A stretch of 64,000 bases of DNA from UBA12191 sp009937185 (GTDB taxonomy: Bacteria; Planctomycetota; UBA8108; UBA1146), in the NCBI GenBank assembly GCA_938075155.1, contig CALJGL010000008.1:1-64000 (forward strand), written 5' to 3'. A program made the translations under genes and the position numbers. Below, in pieces: positions 53,828-62,900 of the stretch. The notes below the pieces were generated by a model that saw only the letters and a list, made by a program, of their open reading frames with translations, was not told where the DNA came from and did not search any database. Position 1 is the first letter of the stretch; each line of letters begins with the position of its first letter.

Positions 53828-56697
53828 GGTCTGCTCCCGCTGGTGTCCCAACCCCAAACTTCTAGGTTTCCCCATGGACGTAGCAAAAAGATTTTGTTGC
53901 GTTGAATCAGCGGGGCTGGCTGAACCCAACGAACTGCCCTGTATGCTCCGGGTTCAGGGGCCGGCGTGAGAGGTTTCATCTCGCCATGAAATTGACCCCG
54001 TTCCTGACACCAAGAAGGCATGCGCCAGAGTCGATCAGCAAGGAGGTAAATTTCTTCCCCATGAGTCGTGATCGAGGTGGCCCTTAAATCGGGACGATCT
54101 CGCTCTCCTGGAAGTGGTGGAAGAACTATGGGATGCCATTCGTCATGGAGCAGAAAAGAGAGCCATGATTGACCCTTCTCTTGTCCCAAGACCAAGACTC
54201 CTTCTCCATAAGGCTGGACAGAATATCCCCCTGATTGTGGAAGAGGGATATGGCCTTTTGGAGTGACGAGAGAGAGACCAGAGCTCTCGATCAATATCAG
54301 AGTTTCGCTCATGGGGCCGGCTAATGTGGCGGCTGCACAATGCCCCAGATAATTTTGGGGAGGTTCTATGACTTGAGGTCCCCATCGATCCAGTTTCCAG
54401 AATTTATCTGAGATCAGAAGGAAACTGGAAACTCCATATGGACTTTGGCAAGAGACCACACGAGGGGAAGCCGAGGATGCCCATGCTGATTCCTCAAGAA
54501 TCGGGATAGAGCGGACTTCTTCCTTTGGGAGAGGGGCAAACCCTAATGGGCCGGGCAAGGGAGCTTCGAGAAGAGGTCTCCACCAGCGTGCCTGTGGTTG
54601 ATTTTCCTCGACATAACCGACCCACCCCGACCGGGTGATCACGATTCGGTCAGTCGTACCAGTCGTCGATAAGATTTGTTCTCCGGAGGGAAGAGGATTC
54701 CACAGGATATCCTGAGGATCCTGTGCCGATGGGATCTCCCCGGAAGTTGGAATGTTGAGCAACAACTCAAGGTGATCTGGAATCGGCAGCGGGAGTTCGG
54801 GTTCAGTAATGCCTGCAAATCCAGCGTCTGCCGGAGCGGGGGGGATCGAGTGGGCGACAGGAATCCGCGAAAATTGCCCCTCCAGACCCGAGACATTGAC
54901 GGTCAGTGCGTCCTCTTTGACGATGAGGGAGGCCCATTCCAGTGCCGCAGAGGAACGTTCTCTGTGGGCCACGGAATTCATAAATCGAATGATAGAAGTC
55001 GGCCAGCGATCGAGGGGGACATGAGAGACCAGTTTGTCGAGTGAGGAGATCCAAAGTTGCAGGAGATCAAGGCGCGGCCCCGAATCCGGGTCCAGTAAGG
55101 GTCTCGAATCGTCACCGACTCGGGAGAGTTGGATAGAAGTCTCTCCGAATTGGAGAGACCATGAGGATTCATCTCCTTCTATCTGAAGGTCTCCTACCTC
55201 GAGTGAAAAGCCAGGCGTTTGATGAATGGGTTCTCCATTTGTACCCGTCTCTCTCCAGGTCCGTAAATGCCACTCTTCATGGGAGAGGTCTGGGCCGGGA
55301 ACTCGAAGTGATCGGTGATTCCAACGGCCGATGATTTGCCCCGGTTGAGTTGTTTGTGATGGAATGTCTATGGGGGAGATGGCCGCAGAAAGAGGCCATG
55401 TGGCGAGAACTCCCGGAAGGATCTCAACTGACACGGCGGCATCGGGAGAGAGTCGACGTGCACGATCGCTCTCTCGAACTTCTCCCGAGAGTCGACTCGC
55501 ATGAAACCAGAGACGGGCCTCTAGCGCACTTCCAGGATCGGAGTGCAGTGCCGCCATGCGTGCTAATTTCGCGGCTTCTGGAGCTTTGACGAAGCGCAAT
55601 AATTTTTCACGTTGCTCAGGTGGAAGAGTTCTGGAAAACCACTCTGGTTTGCGCTGGAAGAGTTCTTCGGAGATGGAGGAGGGGCGTTGAAGAGGAGTCA
55701 GGGAAGCCTGTCGAATGGCGACGATTTTTCGGGCGGTTCTCTGGTCCCCCTTTTCCAAAGACTCTGATGCTCCAAGAAGAGAGGGGATGGGATGTTCTGA
55801 ATCAGGAAGAGAGGTCACCGATTGAGGAGACATTCCCAAAGACCCTCGCCAAAGTTCTTCCAGTGCGGGTGACCTTTGAAACCAAGACTTTTGAAACCAA
55901 GGGTCGAGGCGTAGGCCCACCAGGCGACAGTATGCGAGGGCTTCCTGAATAGAGCCTAATGACTTGATCGATTCAGGATATTCAGAAAGAAGAGATTCGA
56001 TTTCACGTGAATCTCCACTGTGGATCAGCAATCGCAGTGCAGTATCGGGGTATCCCATTTCTAGGAGGAGGCGAGAGCCCTTTTGTACTTCTAAATAAAA
56101 GGGTAAAGCATCGCTGATGAGTTGGAGATCATCTGGTGAGAGTTCTGTCCCAACACCTACTGCTTGAGAAGAGTTGGGATCGATGATCTGGAAAATGAAT
56201 TGAGCCCCGGCTGTTGGCCTGAGATTTCCTAGAATTTTTCGTGCTTCTTCGGGCCAACCTCCTCGGAGCCAGATTTGACTCAGTGCGCTACGCGCCGCCG
56301 GATCATCATCGATGGAGATCGCTTGTTCCAGCAGAGAGACGACCTCAGGGAGTCCTTCAAATTTAAGATAACTTTCTGCGGCCCTTCGAAAAAGAGCGGC
56401 ACTCTTTCGCTTTGTTGCTTCGGAGATGAGAGCTTGTCGAAGTTCTACCATGCGAGCCCGTTCGCGGGCCCAGTTCCAAGCCTCTTCGACCACCTCGTCT
56501 TGATCAGCATGGGTGATGATCATATTCACAATCGCAGAGAGTGCCGGATCTTGATCAAGATTGTGAGCCAGGGATGGGGCAGGGAGAGTGAAGAGAAAAG
56601 AGACGAGAAGGAGCAGCCACAGGGATAGAGGCAACTTCCTGTTCCAGAAATTGGGGTCGAAGCGAACCCCGCTCAGAGAATGGAAATTGCGACGCAT
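53824..56697 (-). CDS. Large secreted/periplasmic protein, TPR-like N-half and propeller-like C-half, unknown function
   Basis: This 957-aa protein has a signal peptide or anchor (LPLSLWLLLLVSFLFTLPAPSLA, 23-45). The N-terminal half is helical and rich in Ala/Leu/Glu with TPR-like spacing (AALFRRAAESYLKFEGLPEVVSLL, AARSALSQIWLRGGWPEEARKIL). The C-terminal half is beta-rich with Trp/Gly blade-like repeats (RIVITRSGWVGYV, FLLISDKFWKLDRWG, SLVTPKGHIPLP, IYLLADRLWRM). I recognise no named family. It lies between MoxR (three-base gap) and DUF58 (ATGA overlap), where many loci have smaller TPR or BatE-type proteins. It is probably the substrate-recognition or scaffold part of the system on the outer face of the membrane. 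Confidence 0.62.
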   Translation of the reverse strand: MRRNFHSLSGVRFDPNFWNRKLPLSLWLLLLVSFLFTLPAPSLAHNLDQDPALSAIVNMIITHADQDEVVEEAWNWARERARMVELRQALISEATKRKSAALFRRAAESYLKFEGLPEVVSLLEQAISIDDDPAARSALSQIWLRGGWPEEARKILGNLRPTAGAQFIFQIIDPNSSQAVGVGTELSPDDLQLISDALPFYLEVQKGSRLLLEMGYPDTALRLLIHSGDSREIESLLSEYPESIKSLGSIQEALAYCRLVGLRLDPWFQKSWFQRSPALEELWRGSLGMSPQSVTSLPDSEHPIPSLLGASESLEKGDQRTARKIVAIRQASLTPLQRPSSISEELFQRKPEWFSRTLPPEQREKLLRFVKAPEAAKLARMAALHSDPGSALEARLWFHASRLSGEVRESDRARRLSPDAAVSVEILPGVLATWPLSAAISPIDIPSQTTQPGQIIGRWNHRSLRVPGPDLSHEEWHLRTWRETGTNGEPIHQTPGFSLEVGDLQIEGDESSWSLQFGETSIQLSRVGDDSRPLLDPDSGPRLDLLQLWISSLDKLVSHVPLDRWPTSIIRFMNSVAHRERSSAALEWASLIVKEDALTVNVSGLEGQFSRIPVAHSIPPAPADAGFAGITEPELPLPIPDHLELLLNIPTSGEIPSAQDPQDILWNPLPSGEQILSTTGTTDRIVITRSGWVGYVEENQPQARWWRPLLEAPLPGPLGFAPLPKEEVRSIPILEESAWASSASPRVVSCQSPYGVSSFLLISDKFWKLDRWGPQVIEPPQNYLGHCAAATLAGPMSETLILIESSGLSLVTPKGHIPLPQSGGYSVQPYGEGVLVLGQEKGQSWLSFLLHDEWHPIVLPPLPGERDRPDLRATSITTHGEEIYLLADRLWRMPSWCQERGQFHGEMKPLTPAPEPGAYRAVRWVQPAPLIQRNKIFLLRPWGNLEVWGWDTSGSRP

Positions 56698-56700
56698 GAT

Positions 56701-57675
56701 TTAGCTGACCTCTTTGTCGACAGCACGGACAATTTCACTCACTTGGAGGCCTTGGAGTTCTCCTTCTAGGCTCATCACCAGTCGGTGACGAATGATTTCT
56801 TCTCGCCATGTCTGCCAATCTTCATCGGCAAGGTGAGTGCGTCCTGCACGGAGAGCCTCCACCTTTCCACAAAGGATTAAGGCTTGTAGAGCTCTCGCCC
56901 CCGCTCCCAGACGGACTCCCTTGCGAACGGATTCAGGTGCCGTCGAGTCTTCTGGCCGGGTCGCTGCGATCCAGCGTGCTGCACGATCAAGAACCGCAGG
57001 AGCGGCGATGACTTTCCGAACAGTTTCGCGGAGTTTTGAAAAGGTTGAAGGAGTGAAACAACTCTCCATTTGTTGTTCTTCATTGATCGTTGTCAATGCT
57101 GCAATCTTTGAGAGAGTCTCTGCATCGGGACTGGTCAGAACGACTTCCATCAAGAACCGATCGCGCTGGGCCTCCGGTAGAGGGTAGGTGCCCTCCATCT
57201 CGATGGGATTCCGTGTGGCGATGACTCCGAATAGAGGGTCAAGCCTATGCCGAGTTCCTGCGACGGTGATCGATCGTTCCTGCATCGCTTCCAGCAGTGC
57301 TGATTGGGTCCGAGGTGTACCTCGATTGATTTCATCTGCGACCACCAGTTGGCGAAAAATAGGACCTGGACGGAATTCGATGCGATCTCCAGATTCTCCA
57401 GTAATGAGAGTTTCAGCGCCGAGAATATCTGCGGGCAGAAGATCCGGAGTGAATTGGATTCGACCTTTTTGGAGGCCCATTCCGAGAGCGAGGCATTCCG
57501 CGAGACGAGTTTTTCCAGTTCCGGGGACTCCGACGAGCATGAGATGCCCACCTGCAAGCAGCGCACATGTGGAGGCGTCTATCGCGGAAGACTGGCCGAG
57601 GATGATTTTGGAAACTGAATTTCGTAAAAGTTCATCCCAACGGCGAAATTCTTTGAGCTCTTCATCGACGCTCAT
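56701..57675 (-). CDS. MoxR-family AAA+ ATPase
   Basis: This is a 324-aa MoxR ATPase with Walker A GVPGTGKTRLAE, Walker B VVADEINRG (VADEINR is the MoxR form), sensor 1 IATRNPIEMEGTYPLPEAQRDRF and a C-terminal lid with GARALQALI. It forms hexamers and works as a chaperone for VWA-domain partners, here likely the BatA-like and DUF58 proteins of the same operon. The start overlaps the preceding gene by 14 bases and the next gene begins three bases after its stop. Confidence 0.93.
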   Translation of the reverse strand: MSVDEELKEFRRWDELLRNSVSKIILGQSSAIDASTCALLAGGHLMLVGVPGTGKTRLAECLALGMGLQKGRIQFTPDLLPADILGAETLITGESGDRIEFRPGPIFRQLVVADEINRGTPRTQSALLEAMQERSITVAGTRHRLDPLFGVIATRNPIEMEGTYPLPEAQRDRFLMEVVLTSPDAETLSKIAALTTINEEQQMESCFTPSTFSKLRETVRKVIAAPAVLDRAARWIAATRPEDSTAPESVRKGVRLGAGARALQALILCGKVEALRAGRTHLADEDWQTWREEIIRHRLVMSLEGELQGLQVSEIVRAVDKEVS

Positions 57676-58978
57676 CGCTTTTCTTCCTTTCTGATCGTAG
57701 CTCTTTGTAGCGGTCGATCACTGCCTGCCAGCGAGGAGTGAGCTTCATCGACCGGCTTCTGGGTTCGGTCTCCGCATCTGTCCTGGAGTCCGTCGAGTCG
57801 TGGATGCTTTCTGCGGTTTCCACTAGGGTGCCAGACAACTGCAGTCGATCTATTTCGGATTCCGTGGAATCCGTGTTTTCTGGAGAACTCGCAAGGATCG
57901 TATCTCCACTGGACGGATCGAATCCTCCGTCCGCCAGATCTTCATTTCGGACCTGTGCCGGAATTCTCTCCGCAGGACCCACGACTCCGGAACCAGTATC
58001 TTCTCCAGGGTTGGGAAGGGGAACTGTGAACCTGAGATCTGTATCGAGGGCCTCGAGTTGAGAAACCAGAGTCTTCAGCTGCTGCTCATCCGGTTGGAGC
58101 CGAGAAAGGGCAGAAGAAAGAAGTGCTTGGGCTTCCTCGGGCTTCAGTGTGCCGATCAGTTCTAGGAATTCACTCTCAGAGACCTCGCCACTCAGGAGAC
58201 GATCCCATGGATTTTGGGCATTTGGGGGCAGAGGGCTCTCCGTCCCCGGTCGGCCCTGTTCAGGAGAGGACGAGGAGAGCAGCTCAGAGGTTCCGACGGG
58301 GCGTGAGGGGAAAGCGCCTACCAAAGGGGCTGAAGTCGACGAGGACGAGTCCAGGAAGCCCCAGGTGGTCATGCACAAGGCGAGTCCCAAGAGTAACGGC
58401 ATCATTTGGGGACGTGAGATCTCGGCGTCCAATTCTGCGGGAGTCGGCAGAGTCAACAGGCGAATTCTTGTCAGTAGATCCTCTCGCCATTCATTTTCGG
58501 AAGAACTGATCGGAGCGGAGTTCGAAGAAGGGGTCGAAAGAGGCTCCGACGAAGAAATCCGTTGACTCGAAGACGGTCTGGAGGCGAGTGAGAGATAGGT
58601 CTCGACGAGAGCCGGGTGCCCGGAGATACGGTCCCATATCTTTGGCCATGTTCTCCCAACTGTGAACCGGGCCGCCAGGCTTCCGGTCAATGAGATGACA
58701 AGAAGAGCGATGAAGCCTAAGGATAGAGGAGCAGGAGCCGTCGCAGATGCCGTATGGAGTCTCCATGCTTCAGGGAGGGGAAACCATGGAGCGAGAAGAA
58801 GCAGAGGCAGAGATAACCAAAGTGCCCGTCGAGCACCCCGAGTTCCGATATGTCTCAAGATGCGTCTTCGTCCAGTGCGCAGGCGTGGATCCGAGATGCG
58901 CCAGCGACTGAAAAAATGTTTATGGAGCCCTGGGGGCGATCCATAAGAATATTGACGGCTATGATCGGGACTCTTCAT
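57662..58978 (-). CDS. Membrane protein of unknown function, first gene of the MoxR operon
   Basis: This 438-aa protein has an N-terminal basic stretch, three hydrophobic segments (about 53-70, 84-105 and 195-212) and a long polar C-terminal half rich in Ser, Pro, Glu and Asp. That half contains a short helical piece (SEFLELIGTLKPEEAQALLSSAL). No family is recognised. Its overlap with moxR (14 bases) and distance from other genes suggest it leads the operon and may anchor the complex in the membrane. It resembles in position the unknown membrane proteins that often precede MoxR in planctomycete loci. The start is the first ATG of the frame. Confidence 0.6.
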   Translation of the reverse strand: MKSPDHSRQYSYGSPPGLHKHFFSRWRISDPRLRTGRRRILRHIGTRGARRALWLSLPLLLLAPWFPLPEAWRLHTASATAPAPLSLGFIALLVISLTGSLAARFTVGRTWPKIWDRISGHPALVETYLSLASRPSSSQRISSSEPLSTPSSNSAPISSSENEWREDLLTRIRLLTLPTPAELDAEISRPQMMPLLLGLALCMTTWGFLDSSSSTSAPLVGAFPSRPVGTSELLSSSSPEQGRPGTESPLPPNAQNPWDRLLSGEVSESEFLELIGTLKPEEAQALLSSALSRLQPDEQQLKTLVSQLEALDTDLRFTVPLPNPGEDTGSGVVGPAERIPAQVRNEDLADGGFDPSSGDTILASSPENTDSTESEIDRLQLSGTLVETAESIHDSTDSRTDAETEPRSRSMKLTPRWQAVIDRYKELRSERKKSDERR

Positions 58979-59377
58979 GCTCTCAGGATATCCTCGGGAA
59001 GCACTCAGGGAACCCTGTCACCAGGGTTGAGGAGACTCTTATTTTCCCGGTGGTTGACACTGGGGTCATCTGATCGCAGGATCCTTTTCTAGATAGTCCA
59101 AATCTCACCCTTGAGGTGAGGCGGATGACGGTCGGGGGATCGTCCCGGAATAACATTTCCGGATTCCGTGGAGAGACAATTTGGCGAGTGATTCTCAGAT
59201 AAATCGGTTCTTCAATGAATCGTCTTTGAATTGTCGCTGGATTGAAAGAGTGGCTATGGGCGTGTGGTTTTGGATGGCTTTTCTGACCAGATCGGGTGAT
59301 TTCAGGTGAGGGTCGGGTTTTCAACCCGGGATATCATCTGAACACGATGACTGGCGGATCATAGGGCAGGGGGAAGC
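58979..59377. other. Non-coding region between the MoxR operon and a small plus-strand gene
   Basis: About 400 bases lie between divergent genes. A perfect six-pair hairpin at 59314-59328 (CGGGTT, TTC, AACCCG) lies about 50 bases before the small gene. Short open frames on the minus strand here lack ribosome sites and family-like sequence. Promoters for both directions are expected but not identified. Confidence 0.35.
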
Positions 59378-59545
59378 GTGGCTGAGCAATTGCATCAGTA
59401 TGCCAGAGTTCACGAGATTGTGCCGGTCGAGAGTTGGCGCAAAGACGGTGTCGAAGGTTGGCTTTTTCGCAACAAGGAAAATCAGACGATTTTCGTGGAA
59501 ACCGCTGAATTGATGCGCGAAACTTCCGCGCTTGAGTTTTCCTGA
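59378..59545 (+). CDS. Small protein of 55 residues, unknown function
   Basis: A GTG start at 59378 is preceded by AGGGGGAAGC, a strong ribosome site, and an in-frame stop lies 30 bases upstream, so no other start is available. The product is acidic and reads like a folded protein: it begins AEQLHQYARVHEIVPVESW, then a GVEGWLFRNKENQTIFVE segment typical of a beta hairpin, and ends MRETSALEFS. It has no signal peptide or membrane segment. No family is recognised. Evidence is limited to codon make-up, ribosome site and protein-like composition. It could be missed by annotation because of its size and GTG start. Confidence 0.55.
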   Translation: MAEQLHQYARVHEIVPVESWRKDGVEGWLFRNKENQTIFVETAELMRETSALEFS

Positions 59546-59777
59546 TCGACGAGTATCAACAAACGGAATCGGTTCCAGTGAGGGTGACTTCACTCTGAAC
59601 TTCTGCTGAGGCTGCTTTCCACCTTGAAATTTAGCATGGTGGGGTGATCGATCGGCATGGTGCCTGAGGGAGTCAAGATTTGGAGACTTTCCAATTCCTT
59701 GGCGAAACTTTGGCATTTTTACCGGATCGTCAGCAGAAAATGATTTCCGGGAGTATGATCAATAGTGGTTACGAGAA
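59546..59777. other. Non-coding stretch upstream of tRNA-Pro
   Basis: No supported gene is visible in these 232 bases. The tRNA promoter should lie within the last 80 bases, but I cannot mark a convincing -35/-10 pair. Confidence 0.4.
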
Positions 59778-59854
<77 letters not shown>

Positions 59855-59867
59855 TTTTAATATTAAG

Positions 59868-59900
59868 ACCGCCTGGTGATATCACCAGGCGGTTTTTTTT
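59868..59900 (+). terminator. Rho-independent terminator of tRNA-Pro
   Basis: This is a perfect palindrome (ACCGCCTGGTGAT / ATCACCAGGCGGT) followed by a run of T. It begins 14 bases after the tRNA. The symmetrical stem is very stable, but only the plus strand has the T-run. Confidence 0.94.
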
Positions 59901-59918
59901 GATGAAAACTTCACGCTT

Positions 59919-59954
59919 AAAAAGAGGGCCCGCGACGATTTCCGTCACGGGCCC
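59919..59954 (-). terminator. Rho-independent terminator of the TSP3-repeat gene
   Basis: Read on the minus strand, the stem GGGCCCGTGACG / CGTCGCGGGCCC (one G-T type mismatch) has a five-base loop and is followed by TCTTTTT. It starts about 30 bases after the stop codon at 59985 and stands back to back with the tRNA terminator. Confidence 0.88.
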
Positions 59955-59984
59955 GATCTATCAGTTTCATTTTGCGCGACAGTT

Positions 59985-62900
59985 TTATGGACAGTTTGAA
60001 GTGACTGAACAAGGTAAAAGAGAGTTCAAGTCAGGACCACACTGTGGATAAGGCGCCGAAATCTGAACCTCACCCGAGAAAATGCCCTGCAGTAGGAACA
60101 TGGGATCCGCAAGATTGAGCATGTTGTCTGCGTTGACATCCATGGCCATTCCGCACGGAGGAGCCATCATTCCAAAAATCGTGTAAATGATCACGATACC
60201 ATCGGACACGTCGATCTGACCATCGCTGTTGGAGTCCCCACGAATGAAGAAGGTTCCTTCACAGGTATCCGGGATACCGTTGGTATTGGTGTCGATGGCT
60301 CCGGAGGAGATGTCGCAAGTATCCGGTACTCCGTTTGCATCACAATCAGGATTTCCCTGTGCCAGTTCGCATGAATCTAGAACTCCGTCGCCATTACAGT
60401 CATCATCCAGACCATCTGCGATTTCACAGCTGTCCAGTTGTCCGTCGTTATCACAATCTGCGGTAGAAGAGTTCAGCATTTGGCATGAGTCAGGGGTTCC
60501 GTCTGCATCGCAATCAGAACTGAATCCGGTATTGATATCACACTCATCCAGAGTGCCGTTGTTGTTACAGTCCGGGCCAGGCACCTGATCCGGATCACAA
60601 GAGTTCAAGACCCCGTCACCATCTAGGTCACCATCGTTGAGGTCACATATTCCATCACCGTCACTATCGAGGCCGTCATTAAATGGGTTGTCGAATCCAC
60701 TGGAACAATCGTCGCAACCATCCAAGTCAGCATCTCGACAGAGCGTTGCATCTGTTGGAGCTTCGTCCTCAAGATCAGAGACACCATCTCCGTCATCGTC
60801 TAAATCACCCAGATCACAGAGTCCGTCTCCATCGAGATCGGGGCCATCTGCGGAGGTGTTATCAAATCCACTGAGACAATCATCACAACCATCACCGTCG
60901 GCATCCCTGCAAAGATTGGGATTCAAAGTATCAGAGTCCTGAGAATCTAGGACTCCGTCGTTGTCATCGTCCAGATCACAGATGTCGATGCTTCCGTCAG
61001 AGTCACTATCGAGTTCACAGTCATCGGGGACTCCGTTGACGTCACAGTCGTTAGAGAGCAGCTGGCAAGTGTCGTCGATGTTGTCACCTTGACAGTCTGA
61101 TCCATTAGTTAGATCGATATCGCAGTTGTTCTCGATACCATCTCCGTCGATGTCTGTATCTCCGATGTCACATAATCCGTCTCCGTCAGAATCGGTTCCG
61201 TCAGCGGAGGGATTGTCAAATCCACTGGAGCAATCATCGCAGCCATCCGCATCTGAATCTCTACACAGATTGGGATTGAGTGGCGATTCGTCTAAGGAGT
61301 CGCTGACTCCGTCATTGTCATCGTCCGAATCTCCAAAATCGCAAAGACCATCTCCGTCGGAGTCTAGACCATCTTCAAGAGGAAGGTTGATACCACTTGC
61401 GCAGTCATCGCAGCCATCTTGATCAATGTCTTGGCAGGAAGTGGGATTGAGAGGGGAGTTGTCCTGATCGTCGGGGACACCGTCAGCATCGTCGTCGGTA
61501 TCACCGCTGTCACAAAGACCGTCACCGTCAAAATCATCTCCGTCTGCAGAGGTATCCCATGAACCACTGCTGCAATCGTCACATCCGTCAAGATCAGAGT
61601 CCTGACATTCGAAGTTGTTGAGAGGAGCGCTGTCCTCGGAATCAGCAACGCCATCGTTGTCATCGTCGAGGTCGCAGTTATCGATGGTTCCGTCTTCATC
61701 CGTATCGATCTGGCAACTATCGAGAATCAGGTCTGCATCACAATCGTCGGTTGCCAGGGTGCAATCGTCTGGGATTCCGTCGAAGTTACAGTCATTTCCT
61801 GAAAGCTGACAACTGTCGTCGAGGAGGTCTGAGTTGCAGTCCAGACCACCGGTTTGATCGAGGTCACATTCATTGAGGATTCCGTCTCCATCGAGATCGG
61901 GGTCGGCATCGTCACAGATACCGTCACTATCGGTATCTGCGCCATCACTTTGAGGATCGAACGAACCCGAGGAGCAATCGTCGCAGCCGTCTTGATCTGA
62001 ATCTCCACAGCTGAAGGGGTCGGTGCTGGCGATATCGCTGTCATCTAGAACGCCATCATTGTCATCGTCGGGGTCGCCCGTATCACAGAGTCCATCCCCG
62101 TCAGTATCCAATCCGTCATTGGCCGCTGAGTCAGATCCTGAGGAACAGTCATCACACCCATCCCCGTCACTGTCTCGGCAAAGTGTCGGATTGAGCGGAT
62201 TTGAGTCTTCAGCATCGCTGACACCGTCTCCGTCGTCGTCCGTATCTCCGAGATCGCAGAGACCATCGGAATCGGTATCTAGACCGTCTGCGGCAGGATT
62301 ATCCGTTCCTGATGAACAGTCATCACAGCCATCGAGGTCTGCGTCTCTGCAAATCGTAGGATCGCCTGGGGCCGAGTCTGCCGTATCTTCAACACCGTCA
62401 TTATCATCGTCGAGGTCACAGACATCGGGTGATCCATCACCATCGAGGTCAGGTTGGCAGTCATCGGGGATCTGGTTTCCATCACAGTCATTCGCAATCA
62501 ACTGGCATGAATCCAAAATGAGATCGGAGTTGCAGTCTGTTCCGGGTGTTTGGTCTAGATCGCAAGCGTTTTCTATCCCGTCATTATCAATATCCGGATC
62601 TCCAGAATCACAGAGTCCATCACCGTCGCTATCGACTCCATCATTTGCAAGATCGAATATGCCCGAACTACAATCTTCACAAAGATCGTTATCCTGATCT
62701 CCGCAAAGTGTGGAATCAAAAGGTGCTGAATCTTGGGCATCTGGTACGCCGTCGTTGTCGTCGTCATCGTCAAATAAGTCACAGAGACCATCTCCGTCAT
62801 TGTCGTCGCCGTCATTTTGAGGGTCGTTCACGCCGGATGTGCAGTCGTCGCAACCGTCATTATCAATATCTCTACAGGATAACGGGTTAGTGGAATTATT

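Noticed and set aside
58983..59716. Two minus-strand open frames of 113 and 131 codons
   Set aside because: They lack ribosome sites, have low-complexity His/Ser/Arg-rich composition and one lies opposite the better supported 55-residue gene.
60229..62697. Long plus-strand open frames rich in Ser and Pro opposite the TSP3 gene
   Set aside because: They are antisense shadows of Asp/Gly-rich codons (GAT/GAC read as ATC/GTC and TCN). They have no ribosome site and no independent terminator.
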